The position numbers were made by a program, and so were the translations under genes. Of a DNA stretch of 64,000 nt, positions 39,737 through 47,726 are shown in pieces; position 1 is the stretch's first letter, and every line of letters starts with the position of its first letter. Origin of the DNA: Bacillota bacterium (GTDB taxonomy: Bacteria > Bacillota > Clostridia > Oscillospirales > Oscillospiraceae); contig JAEXCS010000041.1 of NCBI GenBank assembly GCA_023402075.1, forward strand, positions 1 to 64,000. The letters are read 5' to 3'. Under the pieces are notes generated by a model that had not been told where the DNA came from, searched no databases, and worked only from the letters and a program-made list of their open reading frames with translations.

Positions 39737-40750
39737 TCAGCCCTCCAGCTCCGCGCAGAAGGCGTGCATTTTGTGCAGCTTCCGGGCCAGCACGTCAAAG
39801 GTGTCCGGCTTGAGGGACTGGGCTCCGTCGCACAGGGCGTGGGCGGGGTCGTTGTGCACCTCAATCAAAAGGCCGTCCGCCCCGGTGGCCACTGCGCCCA
39901 CGGCAAGGGTGGGCACCAGCCAGCTTTTGCCGGTGGCGTGGCTGGGGTCGATGATGATGGGCAGGTGGGAAAGCTTGCGCAGCACCGGAATGCAGGCCAA
40001 ATCCAGCGTGTTGCGGGTGTAAGTTTCGAAGGTACGCACGCCCCGCTCGCAAAGAATCACGTTTTGATTTCCGCTGGCCATCACGTATTCTGCGCTCATC
40101 AGCCATTCCTCATAGGTGGCGGACATGCCCCGCTTAATCATAATGGGCTTTTCCAGCTTCCCAACCTCTTTAAGCAGGTTGAAATTCTGCATGTTCCGTG
40201 CGCCAATCTGGATCACGTCCACATCCTCGAATAAAGGAATCTGGGAAATGTCCATCAGCTCGGAGACGATGGGCAGGCCGGTTTCCTGTCGGGCGGCCTT
40301 TAAAATTTCCAGACCGTCTGCACCAAGGCCCTGGAAGGAGTAGGGAGAGGTACGTGGTTTGAACGCGCCGCCCCGCAGCATGGTGGCGCCGCTGGCCTTC
40401 ACGGCACGGGCGATGGCGATCACCTGCTCCTCGCTCTCCACAGAGCAGGGGCCGGCCATAATGGTCAAAGTACCGCCGCCGATTTGGGTGTTGCCCACCT
40501 TGACCACGGTGTCCTCGGGGTGGAACTTGCGGTTGGCGTTTTTGTAAGGCTCCTGCACCCGCTTTACGTCTTCCACGATGTCCAGCGCGGAGAGAAGGTC
40601 GATGTCCAGCCGGGAGGTGTCTCCCACCAGACCCAAAATGGTGTGGGACTCGCCAAGGCTGGTGTGGATGGTGATGCCCTTATCCTGAAGCCAGTTAATG
40701 AGATTTTCCAGCTGCTCGCGGTTGGGATTGCTTTTTAAAACGACGATCAT
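39737..40750 (-). CDS. aroF: DAHP synthase, type I-beta with regulatory N-terminus
   Basis: A 337-residue enzyme for the first step (PEP plus erythrose-4-phosphate). The first 75 residues form the ACT/ferredoxin-like regulatory domain (MIVVLKSNPNREQLENLINWL) found in Thermotoga-type enzymes that mediates Tyr/Phe inhibition. The barrel carries MAGPCSVES, GATMLRGGAFKPRTSPYSFQG, IQIGARNMQNF, KRGMSATYEEW and DPSHATG. ATG 40750 follows TAAGGAGGAACCC. First structural gene behind the leader attenuator. Confidence 0.97.
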   Translation of the reverse strand: MIVVLKSNPNREQLENLINWLQDKGITIHTSLGESHTILGLVGDTSRLDIDLLSALDIVEDVKRVQEPYKNANRKFHPEDTVVKVGNTQIGGGTLTIMAGPCSVESEEQVIAIARAVKASGATMLRGGAFKPRTSPYSFQGLGADGLEILKAARQETGLPIVSELMDISQIPLFEDVDVIQIGARNMQNFNLLKEVGKLEKPIMIKRGMSATYEEWLMSAEYVMASGNQNVILCERGVRTFETYTRNTLDLACIPVLRKLSHLPIIIDPSHATGKSWLVPTLAVGAVATGADGLLIEVHNDPAHALCDGAQSLKPDTFDVLARKLHKMHAFCAELEG

Positions 40751-40776
40751 GATGGGTTCCTCCTTAAAATTGGTAC

Positions 40777-40809
40777 AAAAAAGACCCGCAGCCGATTAGG
40801 CTGCGGGTC
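40777..40809 (-). terminator. Attenuator terminator of the aromatic operon
   Basis: On the minus strand GACCCGCAGCC, a 5-base loop and GGCTGCGGGTC form a perfect 11-bp stem, followed by TTTTTTGT. It lies after the leader peptide and 27 bases before the aroF start. Confidence 0.92.
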
Positions 40810-40873
40810 GTTTATGTACTGATACGGGTCCGACAATATCAGTCACACACACACTCGTTTTCAGCCCAACCAA
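40792..40873 (-). promoter_or_regulatory. Antiterminator pairing in the aro leader
   Basis: TTGGTTGGGCTG inside leader codons 24-28 (40873-40862) can pair over 12 consecutive positions (8 Watson-Crick, 4 G-U) with CAGCCTAATCGG (40803-40792), which overlaps the 5' arm and loop of the terminator. The two structures exclude each other. Confidence 0.8.
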
Positions 40874-40943
40874 AATAAGCCTTACCATAAAAGTAGGTAA
40901 AGCTAAAGTAGCGGTATTCGGCTGTGAGAGCACGTATAGACAT
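40839..40943 (-). CDS. Aromatic-amino-acid leader peptide
   Basis: A 34-codon frame from ATG 40943 to TGA 40839, with ribosome site AAGGAG seven bases upstream. The central segment EYRYFSFTYFYGKAYFGW has five Tyr, four Phe and one Trp in 18 residues, ten aromatics in all. It precedes a terminator and the entire shikimate-Phe-Tyr operon. Ribosome stalling at Tyr/Phe codons when charged tRNA is low would free codons 24-28 to form the antiterminator. This is the classic leader-peptide attenuation layout. The peptide is too short for standard gene calling. Confidence 0.92.
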   Translation of the reverse strand: MSIRALTAEYRYFSFTYFYGKAYFGWAENECVCD

Positions 40944-40981
40944 TCGGTGTCTCCTTGTTGTCGTACTTTAAATTATAAATT

Positions 40982-41010
40982 ATTAGAAAGCATACCACGC
41001 CCTTTAACAA
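40982..41010 (-). promoter_or_regulatory. Candidate aro operon promoter
   Basis: Minus strand TTGTTA (41010-41005), 17-base spacer, TCTAAT (40987-40982), in an AT-rich stretch about 40 bases before the leader start. Confidence 0.55.
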
Positions 41011-41070
41011 AAGAACAGAGGCAAAGTGCCCAAATAATCATAAAACATCTGATAATATTTGGGGGATTGG

Positions 41071-41667
41071 TCAAATCTGGGCCGCGACAGGCTGAGGCAG
41101 GGCGCGAATCTCCGGAATGGGCTGGGGCAGGACGCTGCTCATCAGAAGCGCCGTGGCCTGCGTGATATAGCGCACGTCCCGGTTCAGGTCCGACTGCTGG
41201 TCCATATACTGCCGATGAAGCTCTTGCAGGCAGTCGTTCAGCTCGTGTCCGGCAGAAAAAGAGACGCCAAGGCCCTCTTCGCTCAAATAAGCGCACAGAT
41301 ACTCCCGCAGTGCGTCCTCATACCGGTGGTGCTCCAAAAGAGAGTCGGGATAGTGCTCGTTATGGGGGTAGGTAAATGCGTCGGCCAAATAGTGGGTGAG
41401 CTTTCCCAGCGTGTAATACTGCCAGCAGGTCCAGCTTTTTTCACGGAGCTGAAGCCGGACAATCCGGCGTGCGATATACTGGTCAGAATTCGTATAATTA
41501 TGTCCGCGCAGCTTATGGCTGCGGATGGAGCCCTTAATATAGGAGAGGGGGTTGCAGTCCGGCTGGAAGGAGCCAAATAGAAAGGCAAGCTCGAAGCGCC
41601 TGCGCTGAAATCCGCTGCGTGACTCCAAAAGACTTGTGGCCAAAAGCTTGTGGCTGCGTTTTTGCAA
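41071..41667 (-). CDS. Zinc-dependent phospholipase C-like protein
   Basis: A 198-residue helical protein with the zinc-site pattern of the phospholipase C / S1-P1 nuclease fold: SHKLLA, FGSFQPDCNP, RGHNYTNSDQY, and GKLTHYLADAFTYPHNEHYP, giving the HxxxD and HxN metal ligands. TTG 41667 is taken as start because GGAGGT lies five bases upstream. The frame stays open for 224 more codons upstream, but that part is low-complexity shadow sequence. No signal peptide is seen, so a cytoplasmic role is likely. Substrate unknown. Confidence 0.75.
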   Translation of the reverse strand: MQKRSHKLLATSLLESRSGFQRRRFELAFLFGSFQPDCNPLSYIKGSIRSHKLRGHNYTNSDQYIARRIVRLQLREKSWTCWQYYTLGKLTHYLADAFTYPHNEHYPDSLLEHHRYEDALREYLCAYLSEEGLGVSFSAGHELNDCLQELHRQYMDQQSDLNRDVRYITQATALLMSSVLPQPIPEIRALPQPVAAQI

Positions 41668-41889
41668 AGAGCACCTCCGATCGGGGGTCTGCGGCAGTGA
41701 GCCGCACCCTCTGAAAAGTGTCTTTACTATATCACGCCGAATGCGGAAATTGCAAGTGTAAAAATATGAAAAACGTGTAAACAACGGGCATAAGACGGCG
41801 TGTACTGTGTCAAAAGATACGAAGCGTGGGGCTGTGGGGGCGGTGGGCTGTGCCGTTTGCCGAAAATGGAGCGGCGGGCAGGGTTTTGT

Positions 41890-41919
41890 TTGACTTTTTC
41901 GCGGCCACGGCTGTATGAT
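41890..41919 (+). promoter_or_regulatory. Promoter of lrgAB-like operon
   Basis: TTGACT (41890-41895), 18-base spacer, TATGAT (41914-41919), 37 bases before the lrgA start. Confidence 0.65.
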
Positions 41920-41955
41920 AAATTCATTGCGATAAAGAACAGAGAGGACGAGACT

Positions 41956-42318
41956 ATGAAGATTTTGAAGCAGGTGGGCATATTGTTCGGCCTGTGCTGG
42001 GCGGGCGTGCTGATTGAAAAGTTGCTGCCCATCACCTTTCCCGCCAGCGTGATTGCGCTGATATTGCTGCTGGCACTGCTGCTGGTGGGGGTGGTGCGGG
42101 TGGACCATGTACAGGAAAAATCGGATTTTCTGCTGGGAAACCTGCCCTTCTTTTTTATTCCCGTGGCCACGGGCATCATGCAGTATACAGATGTGATTCT
42201 TGCAAACGGACTGGCCTTTGTGGTGATCTGTGTGGTGAGCTTGGTTGCCACCTTTGCCGCCACCGTCTGGGCGGTGACGCTGACCATGAAGCTGATTGAC
42301 AGGAGGAACGGGAAATGA
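41956..42318 (+). CDS. lrgA: CidA/LrgA family membrane protein
   Basis: A 120-residue four-span membrane protein of the holin-like LrgA/CidA family: LLPITFPASVIALILLLALL, VQEKSDFLLGNLPFFFIPVATGIM and AVTLTMKL. ATG 41956 is chosen over an upstream ATG at 41800, which lacks family similarity. It is coupled to lrgB by an ATGA overlap. The pair is linked to export of pyruvate or acetate-type compounds and to control of murein hydrolase activity in other Firmicutes. Confidence 0.92.
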   Translation: MKILKQVGILFGLCWAGVLIEKLLPITFPASVIALILLLALLLVGVVRVDHVQEKSDFLLGNLPFFFIPVATGIMQYTDVILANGLAFVVICVVSLVATFAATVWAVTLTMKLIDRRNGK

Positions 42319-43004
42319 TGGAGTTGACCGCGTCGCCATTTTTCGGCGTGACGCTGAGCATTCTTGCCTACTGGGTGGGCATATCCATTCAGAAAAAAGT
42401 GAACAAAGCCTATTGCAATGGGATGCTGATTGCCGTGGCGTTGGTAGTTGCGACCCTTTTGATATTTCACATACCTTATGAAAATTACTATGTGGGCGGC
42501 AGTCTGATCAATCTCTTTTTGGGGCCTGCCACGGCTTGCCTGGGGGTTTCCATTTATACAAAGAAAGAACTTCTGAAAAAATACTGGCTGCCGGTTTTGG
42601 CGGGGTGCACGGCGGGAGCAGTGACCTCAATTGTCTGTATCTACGGACTTTCCCACCTGTTCGGGCTGAACCGGGAAATGATGATGTCCCTGCTGCCAAA
42701 GTCCGTCACCATGCCCATCGCTGCTGCGGTGGCGGAAGGGAACGGGGGCCTTGTTCCCGTGGCGGCAGCGGCGGTGGTGTTTACCGGGATTCTGGGGAAT
42801 CTGGTGGCGCCGCTGTTGATTCGCGTGTTCCGCGTGCGCAATCCTATGGCGGCGGGGCTGGGCATCGGTGCGTGCAGCCATGCCGTGGGCACCGCCAAGG
42901 CGCTGGAAATCGGCGAGACGGAAGGGGCCATGAGCGGCCTTGCCATCGGCCTTTGCGGGCTGATTACTTCTCTGCTGTCGCTGCTGTTCGCCCTGCTGCC
43001 CTGA
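42315..43004 (+). CDS. lrgB: LrgB family membrane protein
   Basis: A 229-residue membrane protein: FFGVTLSILAYWVGISI, SLINLFLGPATACLGVSIY, LLPKSVTMPIAAAVAEGNGG, and the end GIGACSHAVGTAKALEIGETEGAMSGLAIGL, a signature of LrgB/CidB. ATG 42315 overlaps the lrgA stop. It functions with LrgA as a two-component membrane channel. Confidence 0.95.
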   Translation: MMELTASPFFGVTLSILAYWVGISIQKKVNKAYCNGMLIAVALVVATLLIFHIPYENYYVGGSLINLFLGPATACLGVSIYTKKELLKKYWLPVLAGCTAGAVTSIVCIYGLSHLFGLNREMMMSLLPKSVTMPIAAAVAEGNGGLVPVAAAAVVFTGILGNLVAPLLIRVFRVRNPMAAGLGIGACSHAVGTAKALEIGETEGAMSGLAIGLCGLITSLLSLLFALLP

Positions 43005-43081
43005 AGCAGCGTACTTAAAGCAGGATTTTATTCTGCCGTCACGGTTGGCGGCAGACTTGATGGGAAAGAGAGGAACGCTTT

Positions 43082-44557
43082 ATGGCCCAGCGTACCGCAG
43101 GGATTCTGCTGCCGGTTTTTTCCCTTCCCTCGCCCTACGGCGTGGGTTCGCTGGGTGAAAGCGCCCGGGAATTTGTGCGCTTTCTCCACAGCGCGGGCCA
43201 GACCTGGTGGCAGATTTTGCCCGTTGGCCCGGTGGGGAGCGGGGACTCTCCCTATCAAAGTGTCTCTGCCCACGCGGGAAATCCGGTGTTCATTGATTTG
43301 GAGTTGTTGGCGGGGGCGGGACTGCTGACGGCGGAGGAATTGGCATCCGCGGCCCCGGGCGATGGAAAAGCAGTGGACTATCCCGCAGTGGATGAAGATC
43401 GCCGCCGCTTACTGCGTCTGGCCTTCTCACGGGATGGGGCCGGACGGGAACGCCTGTCAGGGTTTTCCGCTTGTCATTCTTGGATGGAGGACTACGCGGT
43501 CTATCAGTCCGTGAAGGACGCGCTGGGAGGCCTTCCTTGGTACGAGTGGCCGGAGGCGGGCCTGCGCCGCCACGAAGCGGCCGACATTGCCCGCTGGCGG
43601 GAGATGCACCGGGAGGACTGCGACTATCAAATCTGGGTTCAGCAGGTGTTTTCGGAGCAGTGGAATGCTCTGAAATCCTTTGCCAACGGGCTGGATATTA
43701 AAATTCTTGGCGACCTGCCCATTTACGTGTCGCTGGACTCCGCCGACGTGTGGGCCGAGCGGGAGCAGTTTTTACTGGACGAAGAGGGCCGCCCCGCCGC
43801 TGTGGCGGGCGTTCCGCCGGACTATTTTTCTGCCCAAGGCCAGCTTTGGGGCAACCCGCTGTACGACTGGGCACGTATGCGCGCCGACGGTTTCGGCTGG
43901 TGGATTCGCCGGGCGGAGCGGGCTGGAGAGCTGTTTGACGCCATCCGAATCGACCACTTCCGGGCGCTGGCAAGCTATTGGGCTGTCCCTGCCGGAGCTG
44001 TCTCCGCCAAGGAGGGCCACTGGGAACCGGGGCCGGGAATGGCGCTGATGGGTGTTCTCACAAGCTGGTTTCCCGGGCTTCGGTTTGTGGCGGAGGATTT
44101 GGGAATGTTGACCCCGGATGTGGAAAATCTCTTGGAGGAATCGGGCCTTCCGGGGATGCGGGTGCTGGAATTTGCCTTTTCCGGCCCGGATAACCGCTAC
44201 CTGCCCCACAATTGTGTCCCCGGCTGCGTCCTCTACACCGGAACCCACGACAACGCGCCCCTCGCCGGATGGGAGCCAAGTGAAGAAGAGCTATCCTATG
44301 CCAAGCGGTATTTGGGCGCGGATACCCGGGAGGACCTGCACCGCAGGCTTCTGCTGGCTGGGCAGACCAGTGTGGCGGACACATTTATTGCCCAGATGCA
44401 GGACTATCTGGGAGATTCGGGCCGAGTCAATGTTCCCGGAACGGGGACGGGAAACTGGCGCTGGCGGCTTGCCCCCGGCGCGGCCTCCGACGACCTTGCG
44501 GACGAAATTCGCCAAATGACTGAGGATGCGGGCCGCTGCCCGCCCGGCTGCGGTTGA
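43082..44557 (+). CDS. malQ: 4-alpha-glucanotransferase (amylomaltase)
   Basis: A 491-residue GH77 enzyme that disproportionates maltodextrins. Motifs: AGILLPVFSLPSPYGVGSLG, WWQILPVGPVGSGDSPYQS, GDLPIYVSLDSADVW, IRIDHFRALASYWAVP (catalytic Asp in RIDHF), VAEDLGMLT (acid/base Glu) and YTGTHDNAPLAGW (third Asp). GAGAGGA precedes the ATG. It stands alone between lrgAB and a transporter operon, so substrate supply is encoded elsewhere. Confidence 0.96.
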   Translation: MAQRTAGILLPVFSLPSPYGVGSLGESAREFVRFLHSAGQTWWQILPVGPVGSGDSPYQSVSAHAGNPVFIDLELLAGAGLLTAEELASAAPGDGKAVDYPAVDEDRRRLLRLAFSRDGAGRERLSGFSACHSWMEDYAVYQSVKDALGGLPWYEWPEAGLRRHEAADIARWREMHREDCDYQIWVQQVFSEQWNALKSFANGLDIKILGDLPIYVSLDSADVWAEREQFLLDEEGRPAAVAGVPPDYFSAQGQLWGNPLYDWARMRADGFGWWIRRAERAGELFDAIRIDHFRALASYWAVPAGAVSAKEGHWEPGPGMALMGVLTSWFPGLRFVAEDLGMLTPDVENLLEESGLPGMRVLEFAFSGPDNRYLPHNCVPGCVLYTGTHDNAPLAGWEPSEEELSYAKRYLGADTREDLHRRLLLAGQTSVADTFIAQMQDYLGDSGRVNVPGTGTGNWRWRLAPGAASDDLADEIRQMTEDAGRCPPGCG

Positions 44558-44749
44558 CGGGAAGAAAAAAGCATGGTATGCTGTGGCCGTGAACGGAAAG
44601 ATACGCTCTGACCGTCCACCGGATAGAATGATTTTTTCATCTGGCGGCAAGGATATGTTCCAAGCCGGAAGACGGAGGAAAACGCGCGCGGATTTCCGCG
44701 CGCCGTCGTCGTGTGTTCTCCCCTCCGTCTTTGGCGGAGGGGATTTTTT
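44554..44749 (+). promoter_or_regulatory. Riboswitch-like leader: promoter, antiterminator and terminator
   Basis: TTGACG (44554-44559), a 17-base spacer and TATGCT (44577-44582) start a leader of about 160 bases. A terminator (CCCCTCCG 44720-44727, CGGAGGGG 44735-44742, then ATTTTTT) is preceded by AAGACGGAGG at 44669-44678, which is perfectly complementary to CCTCCGTCTT at 44722-44731 inside the terminator. A GC hairpin (GCGCGCGG/CCGCGCGC) sits between. Two further stems lie upstream. No open frame with a ribosome site is seen in the leader, so a ligand-sensing RNA or protein-bound attenuator is likely. Class not recognised. Confidence 0.7.
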
Positions 44750-44934
44750 GTGTCTCGCCGTCCGGAGCGGGGACTTTGAAGAAGTGAGTCTTGCATGGGA
44801 ACAATCAGGATATCCGTGCTTCATCGGCTTGTGGCGGAAACGAATTTTTAGCTTGGAAATGCTATTTGCCGGGGCTGAGAATCAGCGTCCGCCACCCGGC
44901 AGGGCCATTTGCAAATTGGAGAGGAGCTGGTTTT

Positions 44935-45201
44935 TTGGACAGCCGTGTGGCAGTCATTGCCATTCTGGTTCGGGATGCGGACTCTGTGGAGGCGCTGAAC
45001 GGTCTGCTTCACGAATTCGGGAGGTATGTAGTGGGGCGCATGGGCGTACCCTATTCCAAACGGGGGGTAAATATTATCTCCGTGGCGGTGGATGCACCGC
45101 AGGCGGTTACGTCGGCCCTGACGGGAAAAATCGGAAGATTGAAGGGTGTCACCGTTAAAACCGTATACGCACCGGCGGAGGAGCCGGGAAATATTGAATA
45201 A
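44935..45201 (+). CDS. TM1266-type small regulator (iron-only hydrogenase system regulator family)
   Basis: An 88-residue ferredoxin-fold protein resembling the TM1266 / CopG-like NikR-ACT type: VAVIAILVRDADSVEALNGLLHEFGRYVVGRMGVPYSKRGVNIISVAVDA. TTG 44935 is the start (GGAGAGGAG upstream). Family members are called putative regulators of [FeFe]-hydrogenase systems, but here the gene leads an ABC transporter operon, so it may sense or regulate the transported compound. No DNA-binding HTH is visible. Confidence 0.8.
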   Translation: MDSRVAVIAILVRDADSVEALNGLLHEFGRYVVGRMGVPYSKRGVNIISVAVDAPQAVTSALTGKIGRLKGVTVKTVYAPAEEPGNIE

Positions 45202-45216
45202 GAAGGAGCAAAACCA

Positions 45217-46239
45217 ATGAAACAAACAAAGCTTTTTGGGCTGCTGCTCTCCGTTGTGCTGGTGCTGGGGCTGGCGGCTTGCGGAGAAACAGGCGGAAAC
45301 TCTGCCGGATCCTCGGGTGCGGCGTCTTCTCAGACGGCGGAGCCTGCTGCCTATTCCATTGCCGCGCTGAAGGGGCCCACCGCTATGGGGCTTGTGAAGC
45401 TGATGCGTGACGCAGAAGACGGCAAGGAGCTTGCAAACGACTATACTTTTTCTCTGGCCGCGTCTCCCGATGAGGTGTCACCAAAGCTGATTCAAGGCGA
45501 GCTGGACATGGCCTGCGTCCCGGCAAATCTGGCGTCTGTACTGTATCAAAAGACCGAGGGACAGATTGTGACCTTGGCGGTGAACACGCTGGGCGTGCTG
45601 TATATTGTGGAAAAGGGCAACGCGGTGCAGTCCCTTGACGACCTCAAAGGGATGACTGTCGTGTCGGCGGGGAAGGGCGCAAGCCCAGAGCAGGCCCTGC
45701 GGTATCTGCTGGACAAAAACGGGGAAAGCCTTGACGGAGACGTGATTGTCGACTGGAAGTCCGAGCACAGCGAAAGCGTTGCCGCGCTGGCTTCCGGCGA
45801 AGCAACGGTGGCGCTGCTGCCCCAGCCCTTTGTCACCGTGGCGCAAAGCAAGGTGGAGGGGCTGCGCGTGGCGCTGGACCTGAACAAGGAATGGGACGCA
45901 TTGGCAGACGACGGCAGCAGCCTTGTCACCGGGGTGATTGTTGCCCGCAAGGACGTGGTGGAGGAAAACCCGGGCGCCGTGAAGGCGTTTTTAAAGGAAT
46001 ACGCCGCGTCTGTTGATTGGGTGAACGGAAATGTTCCCGAGGCAGCGGAGCTGATCGGGGCCTATGGCATCGTGGATGCGGCGGTGGCGGAAAAGGCGCT
46101 GCCCGCCTGCAACATTGTGTGCATCACCGGCGGCGAAATGAAGGAGAAGCTGTCGGGCTATCTTGCCGCGCTGATGGAGCAGAACCCCCAGTCCGTGGGC
46201 GGGGCACTGCCGGAAGATGCGTTTTATTTCGGCGCGTAA
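45217..46239 (+). CDS. ABC transporter substrate-binding lipoprotein (NitT/TauT type)
   Basis: A 340-residue lipoprotein (lipobox LAAC near residue 22) with the NMT1/SsuA-like fold: AALKGPTAMGLVKLM, KLIQGELDMACVPANLASVLYQ, SLDDLKGMTVVSAGKGASPEQALRYLL and VALLPQPFVTVAQ. It delivers a small molecule to the permease and ATPase that follow. The substrate cannot be read from sequence; the AALKGPTAMG opening recurs in clostridial transporters. AAGGAGC precedes the ATG. Confidence 0.9.
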   Translation: MKQTKLFGLLLSVVLVLGLAACGETGGNSAGSSGAASSQTAEPAAYSIAALKGPTAMGLVKLMRDAEDGKELANDYTFSLAASPDEVSPKLIQGELDMACVPANLASVLYQKTEGQIVTLAVNTLGVLYIVEKGNAVQSLDDLKGMTVVSAGKGASPEQALRYLLDKNGESLDGDVIVDWKSEHSESVAALASGEATVALLPQPFVTVAQSKVEGLRVALDLNKEWDALADDGSSLVTGVIVARKDVVEENPGAVKAFLKEYAASVDWVNGNVPEAAELIGAYGIVDAAVAEKALPACNIVCITGGEMKEKLSGYLAALMEQNPQSVGGALPEDAFYFGA

Positions 46240-47041
46240 ACGGGTTGTGAAAACCGTTGCTCCTCTCCCGGGAAGCGGAAAAAAATCCGTCCGCTCCCAG
46301 GGGAGGGGCGGGCGGGTATGGGCGGTGATTTTCTGGCTGGCGGTGTGGCAGGCGGGCGCTATGGCGCTGGGACAGCGGCTGCTGCTGCCATCCCCAGCGG
46401 AGGTGCTGGTCTGCCTTGGTCAATTGCTCGTTACCGGTGGCTTCTGGCGCTCCGTTGGCTGGTCCTCCGCCCGGATTCTGGGTGGATTTGTTCTGGCCTG
46501 CGGGCTGGGAACGCTTCTGGCGGGGGTGTCCGCCCGGATTGGCTTCGTGCGGGTTCTGCTGTGGCCATTTGTGGCGGCGGTGAAAGCGGTGCCGGTGGTG
46601 TCCTTCATCATTCTGGCGCTGGTGTGGCTTCCCTCCCGGCAGCTATCTCTGTTTATCTCCGCGCTGATGGTGTTTCCCACGGTATATTTAAATGTGTTGG
46701 AGGGCGTGGACCGCACGGACACGGCGCTTCTTGAAATGGCGCGGGTGTTTCGCGTTCCTGTATCCCAGCGGCTGCGGGATATTTACCTCCCGCAGGTTTT
46801 GCCGTGGTTTCGCTCTGCCTGCGCGCTGGGGCTGGGACTTTGCTGGAAGTCCGGCGTGGCGGCGGAGGTGATCGGGCTTCCCGCCGGGTCGGTGGGAGAG
46901 GAGCTTTATCATGCAAAAGTCTATTTTGAAACGCCGGAGCTGTTTGCATGGACCGCTGTGATTGTGGCCCTCTCCATGCTGGTTGAACAGATGGTGCTTC
47001 GACTTTTGGATAGGCTTGACAGAAAGGCGGTGAGGGGATGA
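46217..47041 (+). CDS. ABC transporter permease (NitT/TauT type)
   Basis: A 274-residue permease with about six spans. The coupling loop reads EMARVFRVPVSQRLRDIYLPQVLPWF, and LLLPSPAEVLVCL and WKSGVAAEVIGLPAGSVG are typical of the SsuC/ThiX type. The start overlaps the binding-protein gene by 23 bases, and the stop overlaps the ATPase gene as ATGA. Confidence 0.93.
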   Translation: MRFISARKRVVKTVAPLPGSGKKSVRSQGRGGRVWAVIFWLAVWQAGAMALGQRLLLPSPAEVLVCLGQLLVTGGFWRSVGWSSARILGGFVLACGLGTLLAGVSARIGFVRVLLWPFVAAVKAVPVVSFIILALVWLPSRQLSLFISALMVFPTVYLNVLEGVDRTDTALLEMARVFRVPVSQRLRDIYLPQVLPWFRSACALGLGLCWKSGVAAEVIGLPAGSVGEELYHAKVYFETPELFAWTAVIVALSMLVEQMVLRLLDRLDRKAVRG

Positions 47042-47661
47042 CGGTGGAAATTCAAAACGTTTCCAAGTCCTACGGCGGCGTGCAGATACTGGGGAATATA
47101 AGCCTGTCGCTGGAAACCGGCATCACCTGCCTGTCGGCTCCCTCGGGTGCTGGGAAGACCACGCTGGTGCGGATTCTCCTTGGGCTGGAGTCGCCTGACA
47201 CTGGCTTTGTCACGGGGCTTGAGACGGCACGCATTGCCGCCGTGTTTCAGGAGGACCGCCTGCTGGACCGGCTGGACGCGGCGGGAAATCTTCGCTTTGT
47301 TCTGGGCAAGGACTATGATGAAAAGCAGGCGGCGGCGCTGCTGGAGGAACTGGGGCTGAAAGACACGGGCGGTAAAGCTGCCGGGGAATATTCCGGCGGC
47401 ATGAAGCGCCGGCTGGCGCTGGCCCGTGCCCTGAGCGTCCCTTTTGACTTTCTGGCGCTGGACGAACCCTTTACCGGGCTGGACGGCGAAAACCGCAAGC
47501 GCGCCATTGAGTGTATCCGCCGCCGGACGGCGGGGAAGACGGTGCTGGTGGTGACGCACGACCCCGAGGATGCAGCGGGGCTGGACGCAAAAACATTGAA
47601 GCTGGAGCAATCCGGCGGAGACAATTGCCGCCTGACGGGGGAGAGAACCCCTGCGCCATAA
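47038..47661 (+). CDS. ABC transporter ATPase (NitT/TauT type), short
   Basis: A 207-residue ATPase, shorter than the usual 240-260 for SsuB-like proteins. Walker A SAPSGAGKTTL, Q-loop VFQEDRLLDRLDAAGNL, signature YSGGMKRRLALARAL, Walker B LALDEPFTGLD and H-loop VVTHDPEDAAGLD are all intact, so it should be active. The first glycine of the P-loop is replaced by Ala. Ends just before a strong terminator. Confidence 0.95.
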   Translation: MTVEIQNVSKSYGGVQILGNISLSLETGITCLSAPSGAGKTTLVRILLGLESPDTGFVTGLETARIAAVFQEDRLLDRLDAAGNLRFVLGKDYDEKQAAALLEELGLKDTGGKAAGEYSGGMKRRLALARALSVPFDFLALDEPFTGLDGENRKRAIECIRRRTAGKTVLVVTHDPEDAAGLDAKTLKLEQSGGDNCRLTGERTPAP

Positions 47662-47679
47662 CTGGGAAGCCTACATAGG

Positions 47680-47716
47680 AAAAGCCGCCCCGCCGTTGAT
47701 CGGCGGGGCGGCTTTT
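47680..47716. terminator. Bidirectional terminator between transporter operon and argF
   Basis: AAAAGCCGCCCCGCCG, loop TTGAT, CGGCGGGGCGGCTTTT. Perfect 15-16 bp stem with T run in both directions, serving the convergent transporter and argGHF operons. Confidence 0.93.
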
Positions 47717-47726
47717 ATAGTTACCT

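Noticed and set aside
40751..41060. T-box riboswitch upstream of aroF
   Set aside because: No T-box sequence (TGGNACCGCG) or specifier stem is seen; the aromatic leader peptide explains the terminator.
41668..42339. N-terminal extension of the phospholipase-like frame
   Set aside because: Overlaps lrgA and its promoter, low-complexity composition; the TTG at 41667 has a proper ribosome site.
44554..44749. TPP or classic cobalamin riboswitch before the ABC transporter
   Set aside because: CTGAGA and the TPP core are absent, and the cobalamin core is not seen despite a B12-box-like segment.
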